Below, one piece after another: positions 26,834 to 35,072 of a stretch of DNA of 64,000 nucleotides. The number at the start of each line of letters is the position of its first letter. Position 1 is the first letter of the stretch. The notes below the pieces were generated by a model that was not told where the DNA came from, ran no database searches, and saw nothing but the letters and a program-made list of their open reading frames with translations. The position numbers and the translations under genes are program-made. This stretch comes from Kitasatospora sp. DSM 101779 (GTDB taxonomy: Bacteria > Actinomycetota > Actinomycetes > Streptomycetales > Streptomycetaceae): NCBI RefSeq assembly GCF_025655475.1, contig NZ_JAHTIK010000001.1, positions 4,456,451 to 4,520,450 of the forward strand, in the 5' to 3' direction.

Positions 26834-27736
26834 GTGATCGACGTCCAACGGCTCAGGGTGCTGCAGGCGGTCGCCGAGCACGGCAGCTTCAACCGCGCGG
26901 CGGCCGCGCTGCTGATCACCCCGTCCGCGGTGTCCCAGCAGATCGCGGCGCTCGAACGGGGGCTCGGCACACTCGTGGTGGAGCGCTCCACCCGCGGTGC
27001 GGTGCTGACCGCGGCGGGGCGGCTGATGGTCGAGGCGGCCGGCGCGATCGGCGCCGAACTCCGGTACGCCCGGGAACAGATCGACCGGCTCGCCGCACCG
27101 CGCCCGCGGCTGACGGTGGCCACCTTCACCACCGGCGGCCGGCACCTGCTGCCCGCGGCGCTGGCCCGGTTCGCCGCCGAGCACCCGGAGGCCGAACTGC
27201 ACGTGCTGGAGCGGGAGCCGGAGGACAGCCTGCCGATGGTCCGCGCCAGCGTCGCGGACCTCGCGATCGCCTACCACTTCGACGGCCCGCTGCCGGTGCA
27301 GCCCGGTGACCGCTCCGGCCTCGACTGGACACCGCTGATGGACGACCCGCTCTCCGTGGTCCTCCCCGAGGCGCACCCGCTGGCCGGGCGCGAGGAGCTG
27401 GACCTCGCCGAACTCGCCGACGACCGCTGGGTGGTGGGCTGCTCGAAGACCGAGGCCTTCCTGCAGCGGCACGCCGCGCTGGCCGGATTCGACCTCAGGG
27501 TCGCCGGCAGCACCACCGACTACTTCTTCGCCCGGTCGCTGGTGGCCGCCGGGGTCGGGGTCTCCCTGGTGCCGTACGTGGCGCTGGACCCGCCGCTCCC
27601 GGGCACCCGGGTGGTACCCGTCCGGCGGCCGCGGCCGGCCCGGCACTTCGGCATCGCCGTCGCCCGGCGCCGCCGCCCCCAGCCCTACGCCGAGGCGCTG
27701 GCGCGGATGCTGCAGGCGCGGACGGGCACCGGCTGA
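26834..27736 (+). CDS. LysR family transcription regulator
   Basis: A 300-residue LysR-type regulator. Residues 1-60 form the winged helix-turn-helix (LRVLQAVAEHGSFNRAAAALLITPSAVSQQIAALE), and the rest is the periplasmic-binding-fold effector domain. It is preceded by ggggagggg, which sets the GTG start. Divergent orientation to the epimerase-reductase operon implies it regulates that operon, probably in response to its substrate; this is inference from position. Confidence 0.93.
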   Translation: MIDVQRLRVLQAVAEHGSFNRAAAALLITPSAVSQQIAALERGLGTLVVERSTRGAVLTAAGRLMVEAAGAIGAELRYAREQIDRLAAPRPRLTVATFTTGGRHLLPAALARFAAEHPEAELHVLEREPEDSLPMVRASVADLAIAYHFDGPLPVQPGDRSGLDWTPLMDDPLSVVLPEAHPLAGREELDLAELADDRWVVGCSKTEAFLQRHAALAGFDLRVAGSTTDYFFARSLVAAGVGVSLVPYVALDPPLPGTRVVPVRRPRPARHFGIAVARRRRPQPYAEALARMLQARTGTG

Positions 27737-27742
27737 GGGCGG

Positions 27743-28033
27743 TCAGCGGTGCAGGACGGCGCTGGCGTTGGGGAAGTCGAGACGGGCGCCGCGACGGCGC
27801 GTCCGGGCGCTGTCGGCGTGGGCGCGCCGGCCGGCGGCGGCCAGCGCGTCCTGCGCGGTGAGGGCGCGTACGGCGAAGCTCTGGGTGCCGGCGCGGCCGT
27901 CGTGGTGGGTGGTGGGCACGGTGACCAGCCACAGCGGGTGGTGGTACGCGACCCGGCCGCCCCCGTAGGCGGCGGTGTGGGCGGTGGCGGCGGGGCCCGG
28001 ACGGGCTCCGGCCGGTGGGAGGCCGATGGTCAT
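27743..28033 (-). CDS. Small hypothetical protein
   Basis: A 96-residue protein with a central segment VAYHHPLWLVTVPTTHHDGRAGTQSFAVRALTAQDAL and a basic Arg-rich stretch near the end. The centre looks like a conserved fold rather than shadow translation, and AGGAGGG lies upstream of the ATG at a somewhat long spacing. It converges with the LysR gene at six bases. No domain recognised; moderate confidence that it is a gene. Confidence 0.6.
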   Translation of the reverse strand: MTIGLPPAGARPGPAATAHTAAYGGGRVAYHHPLWLVTVPTTHHDGRAGTQSFAVRALTAQDALAAAGRRAHADSARTRRRGARLDFPNASAVLHR

Positions 28034-28220
28034 GGGGGCTGGCCCTCCTCGGATGGCACGGGCGGTCGCGTGGGGGCGCGACCGTCAGCGGGTGGGGCGG
28101 TTCACCTGCAGGGATGGCACAGGAGGAGGGGCCGCACGGGGTGGCGGCGGCGTGGTCCCGACGATGCGCCCGGCCGGGTCGGGGAGTCAAGGTTACTCGG
28201 AAGTATGAATGTAACTTTCT

Positions 28221-28232
28221 GCAAGACCTTGC
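28221..28232. promoter_or_regulatory. Palindrome in an AT-richer island
   Basis: gcaagaccttgc is a perfect 5-base-arm palindrome inside a comparatively AT-rich stretch (28187-28232) between the LacI-family gene and the 96-residue gene. The half-site resembles operators of MalR-type regulators in Streptomyces. It would lie upstream of the 96-residue gene on the minus strand. Confidence 0.4.
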
Positions 28233-28330
28233 CGTGACCGGGCGCGGCCGGCCCGCGCCGCCGGCCCGGAGAGACGGTGACGCCGCAGCCGACCGTTTCC
28301 GGCCGACCGTTTTCGAAGACCGCCGACCGG

Positions 28331-29362
28331 TCAGACGGCGGGCGGCGGGGCGGTGCTCTTGCGGACCACCAGGCTGGTGGCGAGTTCCAGGCGCGCGGCG
28401 CTGCCGCCCTCGGCGCGCATCCGGATCAGCATCTGCGCGGCCTCCTCCGCCATCTGCCGCAGCGGCTGGTGGACGGTGGTGAGCGCGGGGCTGGTCCACT
28501 GGGCGATCGGCACGTCGTCGTAGCCGACCACCGAGAGGTCGTCCGGGACCTTGAGTCCGTGCACCCGGGCGGCCTCCAGGACGCCGAGCGCCTGCAGGTC
28601 GCTGCCGGCGAAGATCGCGGTCGGCCGCTCGGGCAGGGCCAGCAGCTCCATGGCGCGGCGGCGGCCGCCCTCGACGTGGAAGTCGCCGAAGGAGACGTAG
28701 CCGGGCGGGATCTCCAGTCCGGCCATGCCCATCGCGGAGCGGAAGCCGTCCAGCCGGGCCAGCGAGCAGAGCATGTCCTCGGGCCCGGTGATGATGGCGA
28801 TCCTGCGGTGCCCGCGCTCGACCAGGTGGCGGGTCGCGGCCAGGCCGCCGGCCCAGTTCGCCGAGCCCACCGACGGCACGTCCGGCTCGGGGTCGCCGGC
28901 CGGGTCGATGATGACGAACGGGATCGCGCGGGAGCGGAGTTGCTGCTTGACCTCGAGCGGCAGGCTGGAGAAGACCAGGACCACGCCGAGCGGCCGGCGG
29001 CGCAGCACGCCCTCGATCCAGCCCGGGTCCGGGGCGTGCCGGGTGCCGCTCTCGGTGAGCACCACGCTGGCCTCGTGCTCCTTGGCGACGTTCTCGACGC
29101 CCTTGATCAGCTCCATCGCCCAGAGGTTGTCGAGCTCGGGGAAGACGATCTCGACGAGCGGCGCCTCCCAGGCCGATTTGGGCGTCCGCTGGTAGCCGTG
29201 GACCTCCAGCAGGCGCTCGACCTTGAGGCGGGTCGGGCGGGAGACGTCCTGCCTGCCGTTGAGAACTTTCGAAACCGTGGACACGGAGACGCCGGCCTCT
29301 TCCGCCACCTGGGCGAGCGTGACGCGACCGCTCTCCTCCTCTTCTCGCATGGCGTGCAGCAT
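28331..29362 (-). CDS. LacI family regulator of the xylo-oligosaccharide operon (BxlR/CebR-like)
   Basis: A 343-residue LacI-type repressor. The headpiece (about residues 14-60) contains VTLAQVAEEAGVSVSTVSKVLNGRQDVS, the hinge helix follows, and the ligand domain shows IFAGSDLQALGVLEAA and DDLSVVGYDDVPIAQW. It is divergent from a sugar ABC transporter, GH3 and CE7 genes, which it most likely represses in the absence of xylo-oligosaccharides. Neither the start at 29362 nor the alternative ATG at 29350 has a good ribosome site. Confidence 0.92.
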   Translation of the reverse strand: MLHAMREEEESGRVTLAQVAEEAGVSVSTVSKVLNGRQDVSRPTRLKVERLLEVHGYQRTPKSAWEAPLVEIVFPELDNLWAMELIKGVENVAKEHEASVVLTESGTRHAPDPGWIEGVLRRRPLGVVLVFSSLPLEVKQQLRSRAIPFVIIDPAGDPEPDVPSVGSANWAGGLAATRHLVERGHRRIAIITGPEDMLCSLARLDGFRSAMGMAGLEIPPGYVSFGDFHVEGGRRRAMELLALPERPTAIFAGSDLQALGVLEAARVHGLKVPDDLSVVGYDDVPIAQWTSPALTTVHQPLRQMAEEAAQMLIRMRAEGGSAARLELATSLVVRKSTAPPPAV

Positions 29363-29407
29363 AAGGCACGCGTCCAGGTCACGTTCCGGTAACTGCGCGA
29401 CGGGGGG

Positions 29408-29437
29408 TTGACCCCCCTCGGAGTGCGGATCTAGCGT
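29408..29437 (+). promoter_or_regulatory. Probable promoter of the ABC transporter operon
   Basis: TTGACC (29408-29413) and TAGCGT (29432-29437) are spaced by 18 bases, a good match to a housekeeping sigma promoter. Transcription would start near 29444, immediately before the inverted repeats at 29453-29482. Confidence 0.6.
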
Positions 29438-29452
29438 CGCAGCGCGCCAAGA

Positions 29453-29482
29453 TTTCGGCGAAGATGCCGAAAGATTTCGAAA
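29453..29482 (+). promoter_or_regulatory. Probable LacI-family operator (two adjacent palindromes)
   Basis: An inverted repeat tttcggc/gccgaaa (29453-29459, 29466-29472) is followed two bases later by the palindrome tttcgaaa (29475-29482). The CGAA/TTCG half-sites resemble those reported for BxlR-type repressors. The second palindrome runs into the ribosome site gaaagg before the ATG at 29493, so bound repressor would block both transcription and access to the start. Confidence 0.6.
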
Positions 29483-29492
29483 GGCACCCGCG

Positions 29493-30803
29493 ATGAGAAG
29501 TCACACTCGCCTCTCCCGTTCCCTCGCCGCCGGCAGCGCGGCCGTGGTCCTGGGAATCACCCTGACGGCCTGCGGCAGCGGCTCCGGCTCCTCCGGGGAC
29601 AGCGGTTCGGGTGAGATCCACGTCCTGGTCTACGGGGACGCCACCAACAAGGTCGAGAAGCAGATCGTCGACACCTTCAACAAGACGTCGAAGGTCAAGG
29701 CCGTCCTGGACACCATTCCGGGCGCCGACTACCAGCAGAAGCTGCAGACGATCATCAACACCAAGCAGGCCCCGGACATCTTCTTCAACTGGGGCGGAGG
29801 CAGCATCAAGCCGTTCGTCGACGCGGGCCTGCTGATGCCGCTCGACGACATGATCGCCAAGGACCCCGGCCTCAAGGCCAACTTCCTGTCCTCGGTCTTC
29901 GACACCGCCGTGGTCGACGGCAAGGCCTACGGCGTCCCGATGCGCGGCACCCAGCCGGTACTGCTCTTCAGCAACACCAAGGTCCTCGCCGACGCCGGCG
30001 TGGCCGCACCCAAGACCTTCGACGAACTGCTCGCCGCGGTGCAGACCCTCAAGAGCAAGGGCGTCACCCCGATCGCCCTCGGCGGCGGCGACCAGTGGCC
30101 CACCCTGATGTGGTTCGAGTACCTCTACGACCGCGTCGCCGGCCCCGACCTGTTCAAGAAGGCTCTCGGCGGCGACAAGGCGGCCTGGGCGAGCGAGGAC
30201 AGCAAGAAGGCTCTCGGCATGCTCAAGCAGCTCATCGACGCGGGCGCGTTCGGCACCAACTTCGACTCGGTGAAGTTCACCGACGGCGGCTCGCCGGCCC
30301 TGCTCGCCCGCGGCAAGGCCGCCTTCGAGCTGATGGGCTCCTGGGAGTACTCCACCCAGCAGGACGCCAACCCGGACTTCACCAAGTCCAGCCTCGGCTA
30401 CGGCTCCTTCCCGACCGTCACCGGCGGCAAGGGCGACCCGAAGAACGTCGTCGGCAACACCAACAACTTCTACTCGGTGCTGAAGAAGACCAAGCACCCG
30501 GAGGCCGTCGCGGAGTTCCTCAAGCTCCAGTACTCCGACGAGTTCGTCCAGGGCCAGCTGGCGATCGGCAACCTGCCGACCACCAGCAACACCCCCAAGT
30601 ACCTGAGCAGCGCGGCCAACCCGGCGTACTCCGCCTTCCAGTTCGACCTGGTGAAGGCCGCGCCGTCGTTCCAGCTCTCCTGGGACCAGGCGTACCCGCC
30701 GGCCGCGATCACGCCCATCCACCAGGCCGTCCAGCAGTTCTTCAACGGCCAGATCGACGAGAACGGGTTCATCAAGGCCATGCAGGCCCTGCCGAACTCC
30801 TGA
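29493..30803 (+). CDS. Sugar ABC transporter substrate-binding lipoprotein (BxlE-like)
   Basis: A 436-residue family-1 solute-binding protein. The signal peptide has Arg-rich start, hydrophobic core and lipobox ITLTAC, so Cys27 is acylated and the protein sits on the outer face of the membrane. The mature part begins with a Gly/Ser linker, then IHVLVYGDATNKVEKQIVDTFNKTS and the usual ligand-domain motifs. Context with GH3 and acetyl-xylan esterase genes points to xylobiose or xylotriose as ligand. First gene of the operon, with a LacI-type operator just upstream. Confidence 0.93.
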   Translation: MRSHTRLSRSLAAGSAAVVLGITLTACGSGSGSSGDSGSGEIHVLVYGDATNKVEKQIVDTFNKTSKVKAVLDTIPGADYQQKLQTIINTKQAPDIFFNWGGGSIKPFVDAGLLMPLDDMIAKDPGLKANFLSSVFDTAVVDGKAYGVPMRGTQPVLLFSNTKVLADAGVAAPKTFDELLAAVQTLKSKGVTPIALGGGDQWPTLMWFEYLYDRVAGPDLFKKALGGDKAAWASEDSKKALGMLKQLIDAGAFGTNFDSVKFTDGGSPALLARGKAAFELMGSWEYSTQQDANPDFTKSSLGYGSFPTVTGGKGDPKNVVGNTNNFYSVLKKTKHPEAVAEFLKLQYSDEFVQGQLAIGNLPTTSNTPKYLSSAANPAYSAFQFDLVKAAPSFQLSWDQAYPPAAITPIHQAVQQFFNGQIDENGFIKAMQALPNS

Positions 30804-30821
30804 CACCAGACGGGCCGCACC

Positions 30822-31754
30822 ATGACCACAACTCTTGCCACCGGGGCCGTCACACGGCGCCGACCGGCGAGCCGGGCGGGCACCGCGGTGACCCGCCCCG
30901 GGTTCGCCTGGGCGCTCCCGGCCACGGTCTTCTTCGTCCTCTTCGCGATCGTGCCGCTCGTCCTGGTCGCCGTGCTGTCCTTCACCCGTTGGAACGGCCT
31001 CGGCTCACCGGAGTTCGCCGGCTTCGACAACTGGAACCGGCTGTTCGACGACCCCGTGATGGTCAAGAGCCTGTGGCTGAGCCTGCTGCTCACCCTGCTC
31101 GGCGTGGCCGTCCAGACCCCGATCAGCATCCTGCTCGGGGTCTGGGCGGCCGGGCACCAGCGCAACCGGGCCGTGCTCTCGGCGATCTACTTCGTGCCGC
31201 TGCTGCTCTCCGCCACCGCCGTCTCGGTGCTCTGGCGGGCACTGCTCGACCCCAACTTCGGCATCCCCGCCGAGGCCGGATGGCTGTTCGGCGACGGCAA
31301 CCTGTTCGGCTCGCAGAGCGGCGCGATCGGCGTGCTGGTGGTCGTCGGCGCCTGGCAGTTCACCCCGTTCCACACGCTGATCTACCAGGGTGCGGCCCGC
31401 GCCGTCCCGCCGGTGCTCTACCAGGCCGCCGCGATCGACGGGGCCGGCACCGTGCGGCAGTTCTTCCACATCACGCTGCCGCAGCTGCGCAACGCGATCA
31501 TCACCTCGGTGATCCTCATGGTGGTCGGCGGTCTCACCACCTTCGACACGGTGCTCATCCTCACCCAGGGCGGGCCCGGCACCGACACCACCATCAGCGC
31601 CTACTACATGTACCAGAAGGCCTTCAAGGGCTTCGACTTCGGCACCGGCTCGGCCGTCGCGCTGCTGCTCGTCCTGGTGGCCACCGTCATCTCGCTCGCC
31701 GTCGTCCGGCTCTCCGGCTACGACCGGATGCGCAGCACCTCGGAGGGCCTGTGA
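30822..31754 (+). CDS. Sugar ABC transporter permease (MalF-like)
   Basis: A 310-residue permease with six membrane segments and the EAA loop seen as LYQAAAIDGAGTVRQFFHITLPQLRNA, where the ATPase docks. It is the first of two permeases; its stop overlaps the next start by one base. No ATP-binding subunit is encoded here. In Streptomyces such importers share the ATPase MsiK, encoded elsewhere, and that is the likely case here. Confidence 0.93.
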   Translation: MTTTLATGAVTRRRPASRAGTAVTRPGFAWALPATVFFVLFAIVPLVLVAVLSFTRWNGLGSPEFAGFDNWNRLFDDPVMVKSLWLSLLLTLLGVAVQTPISILLGVWAAGHQRNRAVLSAIYFVPLLLSATAVSVLWRALLDPNFGIPAEAGWLFGDGNLFGSQSGAIGVLVVVGAWQFTPFHTLIYQGAARAVPPVLYQAAAIDGAGTVRQFFHITLPQLRNAIITSVILMVVGGLTTFDTVLILTQGGPGTDTTISAYYMYQKAFKGFDFGTGSAVALLLVLVATVISLAVVRLSGYDRMRSTSEGL

Positions 31755-32572
31755 TGAGGCGACGCCCCAACGTCCTGGCCGGATTCGGCTCGCTGGTCTG
31801 GCTGTTCGTCGTCGGCCTGCCGCTGTACACCATGCTGGCCGCCACCCTGCAGAGCCGCTCCGACTACGCGGCGAGCGGCCCGCTCGGCCTGCCCCGGCAC
31901 CTCACCCTGCAGAACTACCTCGACGACCTGCAGGGCGGCTTCGGTCAGTACTTCCTCAACACCGTGATCGTCACGGTGAGCGTGGTCGCCGTCGTGCTGC
32001 TGGTGGTGCCGCCGCTGTCGTACGCCATCGTGCGCAGCCGCGGCCGGACGACCGACCTGGTGTTCCGGCTGTTCCTGCTCGGCCTCGCGATCCCCGCGCA
32101 GGCGGTGATCGTGCCGATGTTCTACGTCATCAGCAAGGCCGGCCTGTACGACAACCTGATCGGCGTGATCCTGCCGACCGCGGCGTTCTCGCTGCCGGTC
32201 TGCACCCTCGTCCTCACCGGTGTGATGCGCGACATCACCCCCGAGCTCTACGAGGCGATGGCCATGGACGGTGCCCCGCCCTGGCGGGTCTTCGTCCAGC
32301 TGGTGCTGCCGCTCTCCAAGGGCGGGCTCTCCACCATCACCGTCTTCTCCGCCCTCCAGGCGTGGAACGGCTTCCTCTTCCCCCTGGTGCTGACCCAGTC
32401 CGACGAGACCAAGGTGATCACCCTCGGCCTCTACGACTTCCAGACCCAGTACGGCATCAACGTCCCCGGGCTGCTGGCCGCCGTCGTGCTGTCCATGATC
32501 CCGATCCTGCTCGTCTACCTGTTCGCCCGCCGCGCCCTCGTCCAGGGGCTCATGGGCGTCGGAGGAAAGTGA
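31754..32572 (+). CDS. Sugar ABC transporter permease (MalG-like)
   Basis: A 272-residue permease with about six membrane segments and the docking loop LYEAMAMDGAPPWRVFVQLVLPLSKGG. It starts with the ATG inside TGATG at the end of the first permease gene. An in-frame GTG one codon earlier is possible. The pair forms the membrane channel of the importer served by the lipoprotein upstream. Confidence 0.93.
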   Translation: MRRRPNVLAGFGSLVWLFVVGLPLYTMLAATLQSRSDYAASGPLGLPRHLTLQNYLDDLQGGFGQYFLNTVIVTVSVVAVVLLVVPPLSYAIVRSRGRTTDLVFRLFLLGLAIPAQAVIVPMFYVISKAGLYDNLIGVILPTAAFSLPVCTLVLTGVMRDITPELYEAMAMDGAPPWRVFVQLVLPLSKGGLSTITVFSALQAWNGFLFPLVLTQSDETKVITLGLYDFQTQYGINVPGLLAAVVLSMIPILLVYLFARRALVQGLMGVGGK

Positions 32573-32579
32573 CCGACAC

Positions 32580-34949
32580 ATGAACCTGGCCGTAGAGACC
32601 GCCTCCGAAGTCCCCGCCTGGCAGGACACCGCCCGCGACCCGGGCGAGCGGGCCGACGCCCTGATCGCCGCCATGACCCTCCGGGAGAAGATCGCCCAAC
32701 TGTTCGGCGTCTGGGTCGGAGCCTCCGACGAGGGCGGCGAGGTCGCCCCGTACCAGCACGAGATGGAGGAGCCTCCCGCCCTCGACACCCTGCTGCCGCA
32801 CGGACTCGGACAGCTCACCCGGCCGTTCGGCACCGCCCCCGTCGACCCGGCCACCGGCGCCCTCTCGCTGATGCGCACCCAGCAGCGGATCGCCGCCGCC
32901 AACCGCTTCGGCATCCCGGCCGTCGCCCACGAGGAGTGCCTGGCCGGCTTCGCCGCCTGGAAGGCCACCGCCTACCCCGTACCGCTCGCCTGGGGCGCCG
33001 CCTTCGACCCCGCACTGATCCGCCGGATGGCCGCCGCGATCGGCCGCGACATGCGCGCGGTCGGCGTCCACCAGGGCCTCGCCCCCGTCCTGGACGTCGT
33101 CCGCGACGCCCGCTGGGGCCGGGTCGAGGAGACCATCGGCGAGGACCCGTACCTGGTCGGCACCGTCGGCACCGCCTATGTGCAGGGGCTGGAGTCCGCC
33201 GGGATCGTCGCCACCCTCAAGCACTTCGCCGGCTACTCCGCCTCCCGGGCTGGCCGCAACCTCGCCCCCGTCGGCATGGGCGCCCGCGAACGCGCCGACG
33301 TCATCCTGCCGCCCTTCGAGATGGCCGTCCGCGAGGGCGGCGCCCGCTCCGTGATGCACGCCTACACCGACACCGACGGCGTGCCCTCCGCCGCCGACGA
33401 CCGGCTGCTCACCGAACTCCTCCGCGACACCTGGGGATTCACCGGCACGGTGGTCGCCGACTACTTCGGCATCGGCTTCCTGCGGACCCTGCACGGCGTT
33501 GCCGGCGACTGGGCGGAGGCCGCCGGCGCCGCCCTCGCGGCCGGCGTCGACGTCGAACTGCCCACCGTGAAGACCTTCGGCGAACCCCTCGTCGAGGCGA
33601 TCACCACCGGCCGGCTGCCCGAGCGGCTCGTCGACCGGGCGCTGCGCCGCGTCCTCGTCCAGAAGGCCGAACTCGGCCTGCTCGACCCCGACTGGACGCC
33701 CGTCCCGGCCGCCCTCGCCGGCGCCGACCTCACCGACCCGGCCGCCCTGCGCGGTACCGTCGACCTCGACCCGGCCGGCAACCGCGAGCTCGCCCGCGAG
33801 ATCGCCGAGCAGTCCGTCGTCCTGCTCCGCAACGACGGCACCCTGCCGCTCGCCCGGCCCGCCCGGATCGCCCTGATCGGCCCCAACGCCGACGAATCCA
33901 CCGCCGTGCTCGGCTGCTACGCCTTCCCGGTGCACGTCGGCCGCCAGCACCCCGACACCCCGATCGGCCTGCGACTGCCCACCCTGCGCGAGGCACTCGC
34001 CGCCGAGTTCGACGGCGCCGAGATCTTCACCGCCACCGGCACCGGCATCGACGACCACAGCACCGCCGGCTTCGCCGAGGCCGCCGCCCTCGCCCGCCGC
34101 GCCGACGTCGTCGTGCTCGCCCTCGGCGACCGCGCCGGCCTCTTCGGCCGCGGCACCAGCGGCGAGGGCTGCGACGCCGAATCGCTGGAACTCCCCGGCG
34201 CCCAGCAGCAACTGCTCGACACCCTGCTCGACACCGGCACCCCCGTGGTGGTCGCCCTGCTCGCCGGCCGGCCCTACGCACTCGGCCGCGCCGTCGACGA
34301 GGCCGCCGCGATCGTGCAGACCTTCTTCCCCGGCGAGGAGGGCACCGGCGCGCTCGCCGGCGTGCTCAGCGGCCGCGTCGAGCCGTCCGGCCGACTGCCC
34401 GTCAGCGTGCCGCGCCGCCCCGGCGTCCAGCCGTCCTCCTACCTCGCCGCCCGCCTCGCCGGACCCACCGACGTGTCCAGCACCGACCCCACCCCGGCGT
34501 ACGGCTTCGGCCACGGCCTCAGCTACACCGCCTTCGCCTGGTCCGACCTCGCCGTCGAGAGCGGACGGACGGACACCGCCGGAGAGTTCCGGCTCTCCTT
34601 CACCGTCCGCAACACCGGCGGACGGCCCGGCACCGAGGTCGTCCAGCTCTACCTGCACGACCCGGTCGCCTCCGTGGTGCAGCCCGTCCAGCGCCTGATC
34701 GGCTACCTGCGGGTGCCGCTCGGCGCCGGCGAGGAGTGCCGGATCACCGCGACCGTCCCCGCCGAGCTGGCCTCCTTCACCGGCCGGGACGGCCGCCGGA
34801 CCGTCGAACCCGGCGCCTTGGAGCTGCGCCTCGCCGCCTCCAGCACCGACCCGCGGCTCACCGCCGCGGTCGAGCTCACCGGCCCCGTCCGCACGGTCGA
34901 CCACACCCGCCGGCTGCACCCCGTCCTCGACGTCCTCGACGTGCGGTAG
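32580..34949 (+). CDS. Glycoside hydrolase family 3, probable beta-xylosidase
   Basis: A 789-residue cytoplasmic exo-glycosidase without signal peptide. Domains in order: GH3 barrel (about 25-340) with KHFAGYSASRAGRNL and the nucleophile Asp294 in GTVVADYFG; GH3 C-terminal domain (about 390-600) with VVVLALGD and GRLPVSVPR; and a fibronectin-III-like domain at the end (FTVRNTGGRPGTEVVQLYL). It would cleave imported xylo-oligosaccharides. It begins eight bases after the permease stop. Beta-glucosidase is the alternative; the CE7 neighbour favours xylan. Confidence 0.92.
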   Translation: MNLAVETASEVPAWQDTARDPGERADALIAAMTLREKIAQLFGVWVGASDEGGEVAPYQHEMEEPPALDTLLPHGLGQLTRPFGTAPVDPATGALSLMRTQQRIAAANRFGIPAVAHEECLAGFAAWKATAYPVPLAWGAAFDPALIRRMAAAIGRDMRAVGVHQGLAPVLDVVRDARWGRVEETIGEDPYLVGTVGTAYVQGLESAGIVATLKHFAGYSASRAGRNLAPVGMGARERADVILPPFEMAVREGGARSVMHAYTDTDGVPSAADDRLLTELLRDTWGFTGTVVADYFGIGFLRTLHGVAGDWAEAAGAALAAGVDVELPTVKTFGEPLVEAITTGRLPERLVDRALRRVLVQKAELGLLDPDWTPVPAALAGADLTDPAALRGTVDLDPAGNRELAREIAEQSVVLLRNDGTLPLARPARIALIGPNADESTAVLGCYAFPVHVGRQHPDTPIGLRLPTLREALAAEFDGAEIFTATGTGIDDHSTAGFAEAAALARRADVVVLALGDRAGLFGRGTSGEGCDAESLELPGAQQQLLDTLLDTGTPVVVALLAGRPYALGRAVDEAAAIVQTFFPGEEGTGALAGVLSGRVEPSGRLPVSVPRRPGVQPSSYLAARLAGPTDVSSTDPTPAYGFGHGLSYTAFAWSDLAVESGRTDTAGEFRLSFTVRNTGGRPGTEVVQLYLHDPVASVVQPVQRLIGYLRVPLGAGEECRITATVPAELASFTGRDGRRTVEPGALELRLAASSTDPRLTAAVELTGPVRTVDHTRRLHPVLDVLDVR

Positions 34950-34963
34950 CCGCCCCCCGGACC

Positions 34964-35034
34964 CCACCTGCCCCGGCCCCATGCACTCCGGTACCGCTTC
35001 GCCGGAGTGCGGCGGCCGAGGCCGGGGCAGGTGG
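34964..35034 (+). terminator. Nested hairpin between the GH3 and CE7 genes
   Basis: An outer perfect 15-base inverted repeat (34964-34978 with 35020-35034) encloses a second perfect 9-base one (gcactccgg at 34983-34991 and its complement at 35002-35010). It starts 15 bases past the GH3 stop and ends 38 bases before the CE7 start, so it may reduce read-through rather than fully end the operon. Confidence 0.65.
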
Positions 35035-35072
35035 ACCCCGACCGAACGCACCACCGGCCGAAGGAGCCGACG

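Noticed and set aside
29267-29274. tttcgaaa palindrome inside the LacI-family gene
   Set aside because: It falls on codons for the conserved Thr-Val-Ser-Lys of the helix-turn-helix, where such a sequence arises readily; no second site is adjacent.
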